Below, piece after piece: positions 23,815 to 36,054 of a stretch of 64,000 nt of DNA (position 1 is the stretch's first letter; each line of letters begins with the position of its first letter). The position numbers were made by a program, and so were the translations under genes. Below the pieces are notes generated by a model. That model saw nothing but the letters and a program-made list of their open reading frames with translations. It did not search any database and had not been told where the DNA came from. This DNA comes from Amphiura filiformis (Eukaryota > Echinodermata > Ophiuroidea > Amphilepidida > Amphiuridae): positions 465,501-529,500 of the forward strand of contig NC_092636.1 in the NCBI RefSeq assembly GCF_039555335.1, in the 5' to 3' direction.

Positions 23815-23910
23815 TGCATTTGCCCACCCAGTAAATTATTTTGCCCACCCAGTAAATTCAACTTGCCTATTGCCCAAAAGTGCCCACCCAGTAAATAAAT
23901 TTGCCCACAA
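23815..23910. repeat. Short TGCCCACCCAGTAAAT repeats
   Basis: Four imperfect copies of TGCCCACCCAGTAAAT within 90 bp, just upstream of the F-box gene. A further single copy lies near 25890. Confidence 0.65.
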
Positions 23911-24472
23911 AAAATTGGGCACATATAAAAAGTGTCATAAAAGTACCATGGTGCATGAAATCAACTTGCATTTTGACAGTGATGTTGAATAATGAAATTA
24001 AAGTGATGTATCTTTTCTTAACATCTGCCAATTTATTCATTTATCATGTTTACAACTTTCAGAGTAGGAATAAATATCACACAGTACACAAAGGTATAGG
24101 AAGTTAAAAATTAATATTATTTTGAGCACAAAATCTGAAAGAATTTATTTAGCATGTTGAGCCCATAAAATTGGATTCTTGAATGAGGAGTGTTTTTACC
24201 TTCCAGATATAGATATATATTCCTCATTTCAAGTCTTTGAGCATGCACAAATAGGTAATAGTATTATAATTATGAAAATAATATCATGCAATCAATCTGA
24301 ACTTATAGAATATAAGTTATTTTTTGTTCATTATACTTTTTACACCTTCCGATTCTACATAGGTCTTTATTATTTTGTGCAACATTGGGGCCTATGTTAG
24401 TTACTTTATATTTAAAAGAAACATTTTAATTATAGTTGGGAAATAGATCAATATAATTTAGGGCTGGCCATA

Positions 24473-24890
24473 TATGTGATGTGTCATGTCAAAAGGAGAC
24501 ACTTTTGGGCAGGATCGTAAATGGAGAAATAGCCAAAAATCTGCTGGTGGGTGATTTTTTCACAATTTGGGTTTGTTGCTAATTTGTGATGTTATTCATG
24601 TTAAAAATATTGTCTGATAGTTTCAGACCGGAATGTAACTGGCATCTTGTATTTTTGAGACATTTTTCAAGTTAATTCCCACTCTCAATAATATTTTTAA
24701 AGGCCGATATCTCAATTTCCAATTTTATAATACCATAACTTCCGAACTCAATATCTTTGCTTAGGAATGTCCAAATTCATTTGGGAAAACGGCGTTGTGG
24801 AGCAAAATATCTCTATATTTAAGATATGTAAAAACCTCAAAATTCATAACCTGCCCAAAAGTGTCTCCTTTTGACATGACACGTCACATA
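24473..24890. mobile_element. MITE with about 40-bp terminal inverted repeats
   Basis: Left end TATGTGATGTGTCATGTCAA continuing AAGGAGACACTTTTGGGCAG. The right end is its reverse complement with one difference (ACGTCACATA). 418 bp, no open frame. Confidence 0.82.
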
Positions 24891-24958
24891 TTGCCAAATT
24901 CTAGTAAATTGGTTTACCGGCTTGGGAAAAAAATACCACGTAAGGGCTGGGGTATGAA

Positions 24959-25573
24959 CGTTTGGACAGTATTTATTGTGGGACATTAGAGCATCAGACA
25001 TATCGAATTGCATTCTGAATACGAAGAATGTCATTCTGATATCAAATAATTTTGATTTTTGAAATTCGCAATTTAATACACATTTTATGGCAAATCATTA
25101 AAAATTGATATTTTTGATATTTAACAGTACTTGAAGTAAACTTTATAAATCTGATGATTTATACTTAAAGTATATGTAGGTGGGATGAAAAGCCGACGAT
25201 CAATTGAAAATGTTGACCTTTCGTATTGAAGATATGGATTTTTTCCCCAAAACACCAAAAAAATTAGGTCTTTTTGGGAAAAAATCCATATCTTCAATAT
25301 GAAAGGTCAAAATTTTCAATTGACCGTCGGCTTTTCCTCCCTGCTACATACACTTTAAGAATATGTCATTAGATTTATATAATTTACTTCGAGGACTGTT
25401 ATATATCAAAATTTGAAAAATATCAAATTTTTATAATTTGTCGTAAATTTTGTATTATATTGTGATTTTCAAAAATGAAAATTATTTGATATCAGAAAGA
25501 CATGCTTCGTATTCAGAATGCAATTCGATAGGTCTGAGGTGCTCTCATGTCCCACAAAAATACTGTCGAAACG
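24959..25573. mobile_element. 0.6 kb long palindromic (fold-back) element
   Basis: Two arms of about 300 bp (24959-25258 and about 25270-25573) are reverse complements at high identity around a short centre. The ends read CGTTTGGACAGTATTTATTG and TACTGTCGAAACG. Inner blocks such as GCATTCTGAATACGAAGAAT and GAAGATATGGATTTTTTCCC are mirrored. It follows another MITE by 68 bp. Confidence 0.85.
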
Positions 25574-26099
25574 CAATAAACGCTCATTTTAGATCCCTTA
25601 AGGCTACTCAAAAACCCTGGAACTTTGTGAAAAAACGACTGATTAATGTGTAAATTTGGATTTAAAAAAGTCCCCAAAATGGGCTGAAGTTAAAAGTGAC
25701 TTTATAAAAGAAGGAAAAGTGGCATCTCTGATACCGGAAATTACTGGGAAATACTTGTAAACATTGAAATTACTAGTAAATACCTGGTCAAATACTGGTT
25801 TGGTAATACCTATAGCCAAATTAAACGCAAAAACAGGTCTACATTTCATTTCCAAAAATGCAAACGCCTGGATGCCATTAATTACGGTTGCCCACCCAGT
25901 AAATTATTTTATTATTATTTTCCCTTATTTGAGGGCAAAAATAATTAAATTGAAATTAAAATTATCTTTATTTACCTCCCTGACTCGAGGGTTCAGAACC
26001 AGAAACCCGTAACTCATTATGACCAGCTCTCAAAAATAAGCATAAAGTTAGACTTCTTCGTAGTCTACTTGCCCATTGTGATTGTGATATTGCATTCAG

Positions 26100-26215
26100 T
26101 GGCGGCGCCAAAATTGGAAAATTTTGCCCAAAATTGCCGCAAAAAGTGGAAATTTACGTGATTTTGGGTTTTTTGCCTCAAAAGTGGGGGGGGGGGGCAA
26201 GAAAAATATTTTTTG
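26100..26215. repeat. GGCGGCGCCAAAATTG repeat fragment
   Basis: Contains GCAAAAAGTGGAAATTTACG, then TTTTTTGCCTCAAAAGTGGG and a G-run. The same pair of blocks is at 46285-46375, in intron 1 of the TMEM26-like gene, so this is a dispersed repeat. Confidence 0.6.
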
Positions 26216-26851
26216 CATTTAAACTTAAAACTCTGATATAATTAATTTGTGCACAATTGATAGATTTTCACATCTGATCTTTTTAGTCACCGTACTCCCT
26301 TATGGGGTTCATGTATATACATACCGGTAATTATAACAATATAATGTTGAAGACCGTTTAGTGTACCAAATCTGAACTCTATAGCTACTTTATTTGCTGA
26401 TGAGAAACGGCTGGCCCTTTGTTTTAACACTTGGGCCTCTGGGCCCCTAGCCTTGAACATCTAGGGCCAAAAAGGGCAAAAGGCATATCTACAATTTAGG
26501 GCTCATACATGTGCCACATGAGCCCTGGTGTTCTTGTAGCTTTAGAGCTACCTTGTTAATCTGTTGCCCCTTATTTTTTTAACATTTGGGGCCCTGGGGT
26601 CCATAATATATAACATATGGGGCTCATGTATACTGGTATCTATAGAGTACCCCTGCCCTGGGGTTATCAGTGCACTAACTCGGGGCCCTGAGGCTGCTTC
26701 ATCTATCTGATGAGAAACGACATGGTTTTTTTTTTAATAAACGGGTAGATTCTAAAATCAGAATTGTTCAGTATTGAAATGCTATTACATACGTACATAA
26801 AGGTGATTTAAGGCGCTTATGCAAAAAATTGATCTAAACGCACTAACTATA

Positions 26852-27345
26852 TTACCAACAACAAACAATAACCAGCCAGTGGAAAACAAGAAATGTCAAT
26901 GTAAAGACAAAATTAAAAATACTAAAAATTGTACAATTGTGAGTTTTCAGCAGCTTTTTGAATTGTGTGAGAGAAGAAGCAGATGTGAGTTTATAACTTG
27001 CACACATGGGAATGTTTAGGAGAGTTCTGTCCAGGGCAGATCTTGTATTACAGGACCTTGTTGGCTTAAGACTAATTGAATCGATGAGGTATCGCGGAGC
27101 AGAGTCAGTCAGGCACTTATAAATCAGAAGACAGAGTTTGAATTGGATGCGGTTGCTAATCGGAAGCCAATGAAGGTTGTTCATGAGAGGTTTTGGATTC
27201 AGTATGTCTAGGAACGGAGAAAATTAGCTTAGATGCTATGTGTTGAAGGGATTGAAGGCGGCGAAGATCTTGAGACTTGAGTCCATAGAGAAGGCTGTTA
27301 CCATGGTCCAAACGCGAAAGTATAAGGGCAACATGATGTTTAGTG
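26852..27345 (-). pseudogene. CR1-like LINE 3' fragment
   Basis: Minus-strand C-terminal RT tail: LKSQDLRRLQSLQHIASKLI, then NNLHWLPISNRIQFKLCLLI, YKCLTDSAPRYLIDSI and CNTRSALDRTLL. These are the standard post-RT blocks of CR1/L2-type LINEs. It is 5' truncated and has at least one frameshift near 27190. Confidence 0.85.
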
Positions 27346-27820
27346 TCCGTATCGTCTATTCAATTGCTTGTAACTTTACTTCTTGAGGTCACATTGGGTT
27401 CAATTTGGTGTCATAATGAGCAGGATTAGATAGTGCATCTATAAAAAAAAACAAATTTACCTCAATATTGTTTCAGTTTTGAAATTGTGATTATTTTTCC
27501 AACTGTAAGGATACTTTATTGGCGCAGTATTATATAAGCCCAGTATTTTGATGTAATAAATATCAATATAATTTCGAGTTCATCATGAATCATGATTAAT
27601 AGCATATTTTTATTTATCAAAAATCCGGACTATGGCATAGTTCAGCATAAAGTTGGCTCTTTGATTTGATCAATATTTCCTCAACAATGTTTTGTTTTCT
27701 ATTGAATGTTGTCATGATTAATGGACTTATCTTCTATAGTACAATGCGGGCGACTTTATGCTCATTTTGTGGGAGCAGGTGATTATGAGTTGAGGCTTTC
27801 CGGCTCTCAACCCTCGAACT

Positions 27821-28965
27821 TATTATTGCTATTGAAGACAGTAATTATGTTATTTAGTATTGCTATCTACTGAAGACAGCAATTATGTCATTTATTATTG
27901 CTATCTACTGAAGACAGTAATTATGTCATTTATTATTGCTATCTACTGAAGACAGTAATTATGTAATTTATTATTGCTATCTACTGCAGACAACAATTAT
28001 GTAATTTAGTATTGCTGTCTACTGAAGACAGCAATTATGTCATTTATTATTGCTATCTACTGAAGACAGCAATTATGTCATTTAGTATTGCTATCTACTG
28101 AAGAGAGCAATTATGTTATTTATTATTGCTATCTACTGCAGACAACAATTATGTCATTTAGTATTGCTATCTACTGAAGACAGCAATTATGTCATTTAGT
28201 ATTGCTATCTACTGAAGAGAGCAATTATGTTATTTATTATTGCTATCTACTGAAGACAGCAATTATGTCATTTATTATTGCTATCTACTGAAGACAGTAA
28301 TTATGTCATTTATTATTGCTATCTACTGAAGACAGTAATTATGTCATTTATTATTGCTATCTACTGCAGACAACAATTATGTAATTTAGTATTGCTGTCT
28401 ACTGAAGACAGCAATTATGTCATTTATTATTGCTATCTACTGAAGACAGCAATTATGTCATTTAGTATTGCTATCTACTGAAGACAGCAATTATGTCATT
28501 TAGTATTGCTATCTACTGAAGAGAGCAATTATGTTATTTATTATTGCTATCTACTGAAGACAGCAATTATGTCATTTATTATTGCTATCTACTGAAGACA
28601 GTAATTATGTCATTTAGTATTGCTATCTACTGAAGACAGCAATTATGTCATTTAGTATTGCTATCTACTGAAGAGAGCAATTATGTTATTTATTATTGCT
28701 ATCTACTGAAGACAGCAATTATGTCATTTATTATTGCTATCTACTGAAGACAGTAATTATGTCATTTATTATTGCTATCTACTGAAGACAGTAATTATGT
28801 AATTTATTATTGCTATCTACTGCAGACAACAATTATGTAATTTATTATTGCTATCTACTGAAGACAGCAATTATGTCATCTAGTATTGCTATCTACTGAA
28901 GACAGCAATTATGTCATTTAGTATTGCTATCTACTGAAGCGAGCAATTATGTTATTTATTATTCA
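27821..28965. repeat. 38-bp hairpin minisatellite, block 1 (about 30 copies)
   Basis: The unit TATTGCTATCTACTGAAGAC-AGCAATTATGTCATTTAT has an exact 38-bp period. Each unit contains an inverted repeat ATTGCTRTCT / AGACAGCAAT around the loop ACTGA. Variants (GAGAGC, GCAGACAAC, GACAGTAA) are interspersed in recurring order, which suggests multi-unit duplications. The open frame across part of it is an artefact of the repeat. Confidence 0.93.
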
Positions 28966-28984
28966 TTCATACTCATACATTCAT

Positions 28985-30714
28985 TCATTGATGAGCCCAG
29001 TAATTATCGGGGAATATCACTTATTTCAGTTCTATGTAAAGTTTTCTCGGGAGTTCTCCTGAATAGATTGAACTTCTGGGCAGACGCAGTGAATTTCTTT
29101 TGCTAAGAACAAGCTGGTTTTAGAAAAGGTTATCGCACAACAGATAATGTTTTTATTATGTATACAGTAATTAATAGATACTTGTCACGTAAAAAAGGTC
29201 GATGATATATTGCTTTCGTAGATTTTCGTAAAGCTTTTGATTCTGTGAATCACCAACTGCTCATTTCTAAACTAAAAGATGCTGGAATTACAGGTAACAT
29301 CCTTGAAGTGTTGCGTTCCATGTATATGCAATTAAATGCACATGTTAAAACTCCTAATGGAGTCACAAATTCTTTTCCTTGTTTATCAGGTGTTCAGCAA
29401 GGGTCTGTATTATCACCATTTCTTTTTAATTTGTTCCTCAACAGCTTGAGTCAACAGCTGAATTCTTCTGACATCCAGGAAATCCAACTTGGCGACGCAT
29501 ATGTAAACCACTTACTCTATGCTGATGATCTAGCACTGATCAGTGATACAGTATTTGGACTGCAACGACAAATAAATATTCTTGCTAACTACTGTAAAGT
29601 ATGGGGTCTAACAGTCAATACTGAGAAAACAAAAATCATTGTTTTTCGTCGTGGTGGTGTATTAAAGAGATATGAAAAATGGTATTATTTAGACGAGCAA
29701 ATAGACACTGTTAATTCATTTAAGTACTTAGGAGTTACATTCAGTTCGTCTGGATCATGGATCAAATCACAAGAGTATTTAAGTGTACAGGCTAAGAAAG
29801 CCCTTTTTAGTGTTAAAAGCATTGCCAGTAAATTTGGTCGCCTACCTCCTGATGTAATGTGCAAAATTTTTGATACTAAAATTGCCCCAATTATGTTTTA
29901 TGGCTGCGAATTATGGGGAACAGATGAATCAATGTTAATTGAAAGAGTACATTTAAGTTTCTGCAGGTACCTACTCAACATACCAAAAACAACTTCTAGT
30001 GATGGTGTGCGAGGTGAATTGGGCAGATATCCTTTGTTTATTCAAACTCTGATGAGAGTTATCAAGTATTGGCTATATATTCTTGAATTAAGTCATAATA
30101 GAACATTATTTCAGTGTTATAAATTTCAGTACAACAAAGCCGAACGTGGCCAGGAGTGTTGGGCACTAGCTGTCAAAAACATTTTGTTTTCTAGAGGATT
30201 TGGTCACGTTTGGATTGCACAAGGTGTTGCCAATAAAAATGTTTTTATTTCACTTTTTAAGCAACGTTGTACAGACATAGAACTACAACGTTTTGATGAG
30301 TCTATGCGTACTAATTCTAAGTTAAAATATTATTCAATCTTTAAGACTGATATCATATGTGAAAAGTATTTATTTATAATTGAAAATGTTATGATGAAGA
30401 TTTTGTTGACTAAACTCCGACTGGGTAGTTTGAATTTGGAAGTAGTTTTAGGAAGATATGAAGGTATACCACGCGATGAACGTCTCTGTAAATTATGTGA
30501 GTCTGGATTGGTCGAAGATGAACTGCATTTTGTTCTAGTGTGTGATTATTTTAGGAATGAGCGGCAACGTTTTATACCTAGATACTATCGTGAAAACCCA
30601 ACTGAACTGAAGTATTGCCAATTCATGCAGACTTCTGATAGCAGGATCTTGACAAATCTGTGTAAATATTTATTTAATGCATGTAAGAAGAGAGATATAT
30701 ACTTTCGTCAGTAG
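28985..30714 (+). pseudogene. Non-LTR reverse transcriptase, 5' truncated
   Basis: A single frame with two in-frame stops (29104 and about 29203) and then 489 uninterrupted codons. Blocks seen are SNYRGISLISVLCKVF, EQAGFRKGYRTTDNVFI, FVDFRKAFDSVNHQLL, LSGVQQGSVLSPFLFNLFLN, the catalytic LLYADDLALI, FKYLGVTFSSSG, and a C-terminal zinc-knuckle-like CKLCESGLVEDELHFVLVC. No endonuclease part is present. It differs from the 1907-5394 LINE and from the Penelope element. I cannot fix the clade. It lies between two blocks of the 38-bp minisatellite. Confidence 0.9.
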
Positions 30715-30825
30715 ATGTATACGTTAATATTGTTTATGTAATTTACAATGTATTTTAGGGCCGGAGGCCTTTATATACTGAATAAATTTCCCTCATTTGA
30801 GGGAATTGAATTGAATTGAAAATTC
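30715..30825 (+). repeat. LINE 3' UTR and GAATT-repeat tail
   Basis: Short 3' UTR with GGCCGGAGGCC, then GAATAAATTTCCCTCATTTG and a simple tail of repeated ATTGA (ATTGAATTGAATTGAA). Such a microsatellite tail instead of poly(A) is common for LINEs primed at target DNA. Confidence 0.7.
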
Positions 30826-31117
30826 ATATTTTTAAATGACATATTATTGCTATATATCAATCACTCTTTATTCATTAAAAAACACAAAGAATGGAAAAAT
30901 GAAACCCAGGACAGGGTTTGGGAAGACCCAAACCCATGCAGGGTAGACATCAAAAACAGCACAAATAACAATTAAATATATAATACACATTTCATCAAAA
31001 AGGCAAGGTTAATAGAAAACATGAAAGCCTGGGAATGGGAAGGATGATGCAGAAGAAAGTGAAATCCTCCAGAGGATGAGCTCAGCATTTTATGTAGGAA
31101 CAATTCTCCCAAACAGC

Positions 31118-31480
31118 ATTATGCCGCGCTAGTCTCCACAGCAGCCAGTTTGGTTCCGCTCCCTCCACACAAACAGTCTGCCAATGGTCACGAACTGGTC
31201 CTTTTTGATTCGCTAACGGTTTTCTGCCGACGTCATCCAGCTTGACGTCAAACAAAGCTTTCAATTGGCCGATCGGCTAGACGGCTACTTTATTATTCAT
31301 GAGCAAGTTTGACCCGCCATCTCGCCAGCTAGACTGAGGTCAATCAAGTTCCCGTATGTACAGCTCTACGGCTACTTACGTGTAGCCAATCAGAAACGGC
31401 GTTATAAGTGGCCATTGGCAGACTGTTTGTGTGGAGGGAGCGTAACCAAACTGGCTGCGGAGGAGACTATATGCCGCGCA
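31118..31480. repeat. Inverted repeat of about 70 bp at the R2-like 3' end
   Basis: 31118-31190 and 31405-31478 are reverse complements, sharing CAGCCAGTTTGGTT, CTCCCTCCACACAAACAGTC and TGCCAATGG. On the minus strand the left arm is an inverted copy of the sequence just after the nuclease C-terminal coding, so the 3' end of this element is duplicated in inverse. Confidence 0.75.
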
Positions 31481-32300
31481 TTCCAGATGGTATAGCTTGA
31501 GAGGAGGGCGAGCTGGCTGAGCTCTTTCTTCAGAGGTTTGACTTTTTTCGTGCTGGCCTGTAAAATTGATTTCAGACGATGTTCGTTTTCGTGAGTTATG
31601 AGGCCACGACTGCCTACTTCGATGCAAAACAATTGACATTTATAACCTTCATCATTCAGATCGTGGATGAGATGGGAATATTTGGTTTCTTTCCGGTCGT
31701 GGGCTTTTTAAATATTTGTTTCAAAGGGGACAGTGAGCTCAATGACTTGTATGGAGATGCCGTCATCATGAAGGACTACAATGTCTGGTTTTAAATTGGT
31801 GATCATGATGTTAGGGGGAATAGAACCCCCACCGGTAGAGAACCCGGCGATGTCAGCAAAAATTGTGGCCAAAGGAAACTTAGATTTGAGAATGTTAACT
31901 AAATGAAGTAAAATTGCATTGTGACGCTAAGTTAGGCGGCCCTGTTCAAGAGACACGGGGCAGAAATTTAACACATGAAGAAGAGTTTCTTTGTTCCCAC
32001 AGAGTTTGCAATTAGCATTAGTCCTTTTACCCCAAGTACGCAGGTTACTTAAAGTTGGCAAAAAGTCGATGGAGGCACGAACGGCAAAACTTAACACCCC
32101 TCTCGGAAGGCTGTATATAAACCATCTCCAGGTAAGGTCGAACGACTGGAGATGCATTAACCTCAGAAGATTTCCCTGCTGAAGGAGAGGGCGGATGTAA
32201 TCTTGTCAAAAAGTCACGCGATCATCGTAAATTATGTTTTTGATCTCAGACTTGACTTTAGGCCAAGTCTGCTGGTCAGTATTGGCGGAAGCATTGGTGA
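31376..32300 (-). pseudogene. R2/NeSL-like LINE 3' part with restriction-like endonuclease
   Basis: A minus-strand frame runs nearly continuously with about three stops. Blocks in order: SFDLTWRWFIYSLPRGVLSF, ASIDFLPTLSNLRTWGKRT, a Cys-Cys-His-Cys knuckle CKLCGNKETLLHVLNFC, FSTGGGSIPPNIMI, then KPDIVVLHDD...IELTVPFE, which fits the PD-(D/E)xK nuclease pattern, and IEVGSRGLITHENEHRLK. The knuckle followed by a PD-type nuclease at the C-terminus is the hallmark of R2-group LINEs. The RT domain itself is missing. Orientation is opposite to the adjacent LINE. Confidence 0.8.
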
Positions 32301-32305
32301 AATTA

Positions 32306-33346
32306 CTGAAGACAGTAATTATGTCATTTATTATTGCTATCTACTGCAGACAACAATTATGTAATTTATTATTGCTGTCTACTGAAGACAGCAATTATGT
32401 AATTTATTATTGCTATCTACTGAAGAGAGCAATTATGATATTTATTATTGCTATCTACTGAAGACAGCAATTATGTAATTTATTATTGCTATCTACTGAA
32501 GAGAGCAATTATGTTATTTATTATTGCTATCTACTGAAGACAGTAATTATGTGATTTATTATTGCTATCTACTGCAGACAACAGTTATGTAATTTATTAT
32601 TGCTGTCTACTAGATACTGACGACAGCAATTATGTAATTTATTATTGCTATCTACTGAAAACAGCAATTATGTAACTTATTATTGCTATCTACTGAAGCC
32701 AGCAATGATGCTATTTATCATTGCTGTCGATGTCTACTGAAGGCAGCAATTATGTAATTCACTATTGCTATCTACTGAAGACAGCAATTATGTAATTTAT
32801 TATTGCTATCTACTGCAGACAACAATTATGTAATTTAGTATTGCTGTCTACTGAAGACAGCAATTATGTCATTTATTATTGCTATCTACTGAAGAGAGCA
32901 ATTATGTTATCTATTATGTTATTTATTATTGATTTCTACTGAAGACAGTAATTATGTGATTTATTATTGCTATCTATCTACTGCAGACAACAATTATGTT
33001 ATTTATTATTGATTTCTACTGAAGACAGTAACTATGTGATTTATTATTGCTATCTACTGCAGACAACAATTATGTAATTTATTATTGCTGTCTACTGAAG
33101 ACAGCAATTATGTAATTTATTATTGCTATCTACTGAAAACAGCAATGTAACTTATTATTGCTATCTACTGAAGACAGCAATGATGCTATTTATCATTGCT
33201 GTCGATGTCTACTGAAGGCAGCAATTATGTAATTCACTATTGCTATCTACTGAAGACAGCAATTATGTAATTTATTATTGCTATCTGCAGAAGAGAGCAA
33301 TTATGTAACTTATTATTGCTATCTACTGAAGACAGTAATTATGTTA
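32306..33346. repeat. 38-bp hairpin minisatellite, block 2 (about 27 copies)
   Basis: The same unit and orientation as 27821-28965, more diverged. It includes longer variants (GCTGTCGATGTCTACTGAAG at 32727 and 33201) that mark a larger repeat of about 470 bp within the block. Confidence 0.9.
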
Positions 33347-33555
33347 TAAAATTGTATATTCATACGTAGTGGTATAATTTAAATTAGAAGAATTTTTTGA
33401 CTTCAACACTAGGCCTACTTAAAATTTGATCGCTTACCGGGAGCGCTTTCACAGTACCAACTACGTCCGCAGCCGGATGTTATGGCTCTGATAATTTATG
33501 GCTTGTTGGCAACCTTCTATGACCCACTCAGAAATTTCAAAGCAGACTTATCAAG

Positions 33556-34370
33556 TTGCTGAAAGAACTCAAGGAAACAGGTGCGATAACTAGCAAGACA
33601 TATTGGGACTTATATCCTACCGTAGCTGATGTTCCCAGATTTCAGGTTCTCATAAAGATACATAAAGCCGAGGCACCGTTAAGACCCATCGTGTCAAGCA
33701 TCGGTGCTGTGACCTATAATCTTGCGAGATTTGTTGCGGACATTATATCACCTTTGATAGGAAAAACGGAACATCACATCATTAATTCTCAGGCCTTTGT
33801 TAACCAGATCAAAGACTTAAAAGTAGAGCCTGATGAGTCAATAGTGTCCTTTGACGTGTCGGCATTGTTCACTTCTATCCCGGTGAAAGAAGCCCTCGTC
33901 GTCGTTCGCAGTTTGTTGGAAAATGACGAAACCTGGAAAGTAGGGACAGCGGAAGATCTAGAGGTGGACGACATCATCAATCTCTTGAACTTTTGCTTGA
34001 GCATGACATATTTTGTGTTCAGAGAGAAATACTACCAACAGAAGGATGGATGCGCAATGGGCAGTCCTTGTAGTCCCCTGGTGGCCAACGCGTATATGGA
34101 GTATTTTGAAAAGCGAGCTTTGTCATCCGCTCCTCATCCACCACGCATATGAGTTCGCTATGTCGACGACACATTCTGCGTTATAAAAACTTCGCACGTG
34201 GATGAATTTACAAATCACATAAATTCGCAAGACGTCAACATTAAGTTTACCAGAGAGGAAGAGGAAGACGGGCAACTTCCTTTCCCAGACACTCTGATCG
34301 TGCGGGCTAGCGATGGCAGTGTGAAGGTCAAGATCTTTAGAAAACCATGCAACTCACACTGACCAGTATT
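33556..34370 (+). pseudogene. Penelope-like reverse transcriptase
   Basis: PRFQVLIKIHKAEAPLRPIV, SSIGAVTYNLARFVADIISP, VSFDVSALFTSIPVKEAL, CLSMTYFVFREKYYQQKDGC and AMGSPCSPLVANAYMEYFE are all standard Penelope RT blocks. After HPPRI a TGA (34150-34152) replaces the expected Trp, and the catalytic VRYVDDTFCVIK follows in the same frame. The frame ends at KIFRKPCNSH, with a TGA and a frameshift. Upstream coding before 33556 is short, so the N-terminus is also lost. Confidence 0.92.
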
Positions 34371-35036
34371 TAAGTTTCGCTTCCCACCACCCACTGGAGC
34401 ACAGACTAAGTGTGATCAAGACATTGCTATATAGGAGTGAAATTGTTACGGATCCGGAGGATAGAGCTGAGGAAATTGAACACGTAAAAGGAGCGTTCCG
34501 AAACTGCGGTTATCGCGACTGGACCTTTTTCAGAGCCCAGGAGAAGCGTGAAAAATCAGCTTCACAGGACGAACCGGATAGTGAAACTTCCAGGGGGTAC
34601 ACAATAACTTTACCTTATTTGGCAGGAACTTCAGAGCAGCTTCGCCGAGCATTCAAAACAGCAGGTGTTCCCACAGCCTTCAAACCATACCGCACACTCC
34701 GGCAAACACTTACCGAAAGATAAAGTAGACAAATTAAAACAGTCAGGGACCGTCTACGAAATCTCCTGTTCAGACTGTGATGTTATGTACATTGGTGAAA
34801 CAGGTAGAAAGTTGGAAAAACGGCTATCTGAACATAAATCAAAGGCTGCCGGTTCCAAATCTGCTGTACATGAGCATATTTCCAGGAGCAAAAACACCCA
34901 TCAAATAGACTGGGAAAACGTAAATGTGCTGGAAAAAGAACCCAAAGAATTTTCCAGAAGGGTCCTAGAAGCCATTCACATCAGGGAAAAAAGGACCCAA
35001 CTTGAACATAGGCAGTGCCTCATTTCAAATGTTTAG
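34350..35036 (+). pseudogene. Penelope-like C-terminal region with GIY-YIG endonuclease
   Basis: After a frameshift the protein continues HTDQYLSFASHHPLEHRLSV, KTLLYRSEIVTDPEDRAEE and YLAGTSEQLRRAFKTAGVPT. A second frameshift near 34700 leads into KDKVDKLKQSG, then the GIY-YIG-type nuclease: YEISCSDCDVMYIGETGRKL, EKRLSEHKSK and AVHEHISRS...IDWENVNVL. The Cys pair and the ETGR..L..RLxEH block match Penelope endonucleases. The stop is followed by GTTTTGG-rich sequence. Confidence 0.9.
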
Positions 35037-35559
35037 TTTTAGTTTTGGTTTTGGTTTTGGTCACGTGGTTTCCTATTGTCCTGCATAACCACTTGAATCA
35101 CAAGATATCGAACTCATTGTTTCTACCTTTTGTTAAAAACTAAACATTTGTGACAGTTAGTTTCGGTTTTGGTTTCAGTTTCTTATAAGTGGTGTGACGA
35201 ATAAAATTACAGGGTTTAAAGTTACCTGATCTAAGTATACAATTAAAGAAATGTTTAAATTTCGCAGTGCAATATTCACGAGCAGAGAAGTCGAACAAAG
35301 CAGTCTACATTTGAAAGCATTGATTTAGTTTGAAAGCATTGACTTGAGACTACGAAATAGCCTTGGCTTATTTCACTGTGAAAATATATAGACCATCGAA
35401 ATATTTCCATAGACATTACAATAGACACTTGAAAGATTATACACTTGAGTAATATAATAGACACTTCAGTGATATAAACACTATTATACACAACTCTATT
35501 TATGTGCATGTCGCATGACGGAAGATCAATATCATAGAAAGCTGGTTTAAATTGACTTT

Positions 35560-35760
35560 TATTCAATTTATTTATTAGAGAAGAGAGAGAGAAGAGATCG
35601 TCAGGGGGTAAGGGTAAGGAAAAAAGAGAAACAGAGGGGAGAGAGCATTGGAAGTGGGAAGGGAAAGAGGGGAGAGGGGAGCTCAAGAGTGGAGTGGAAT
35701 AATAGAGAAGAGTCGATATTGAGAGTGGGGAGGGGGAGGGAGGAGGTTATATATAGGTGG
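35560..35760. repeat. Purine-rich GA tract
   Basis: A run of G and A (GAGAGAAGAGAT, GGGAAAGAGGGGAGAGGGGA and similar) inside the Penelope element. No coding signal. Confidence 0.6.
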
Positions 35761-36054
35761 CGGAGGGAACATAGGTAAGAGGTATGGGTTGTGCTTTCCG
35801 GGAAATAACCTAATTCATAATCAAATCATCTACATTATCATGCATCGTTTATATTTCAGACAAATAAACAAAACACACCCCCACCCCCTCAATATATGCA
35901 CATGATTTCTACATGTAGGCCTCGTATATAGAACTCGGGTGTAATTATAAGGTGTCATGAAAGTGTGCCACCTACGGAAGAGAGCAACTGTCGCCCGCGT
36001 TGATAGATATCCGATAATGAAAATGTTACCACAATAGGCTATTATATACAGGCT

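Noticed and set aside
28278-28481. Open frame of 67 residues with repeated SNYVIYYCYLLKT-like words
   Set aside because: It is a translation of the 38-bp minisatellite. The period is not a multiple of three, so the words shift frame.
27821-33346. CRISPR-like array
   Set aside because: Regular hairpin repeats are present, but the spacers are constant and the DNA is animal. It is a minisatellite.
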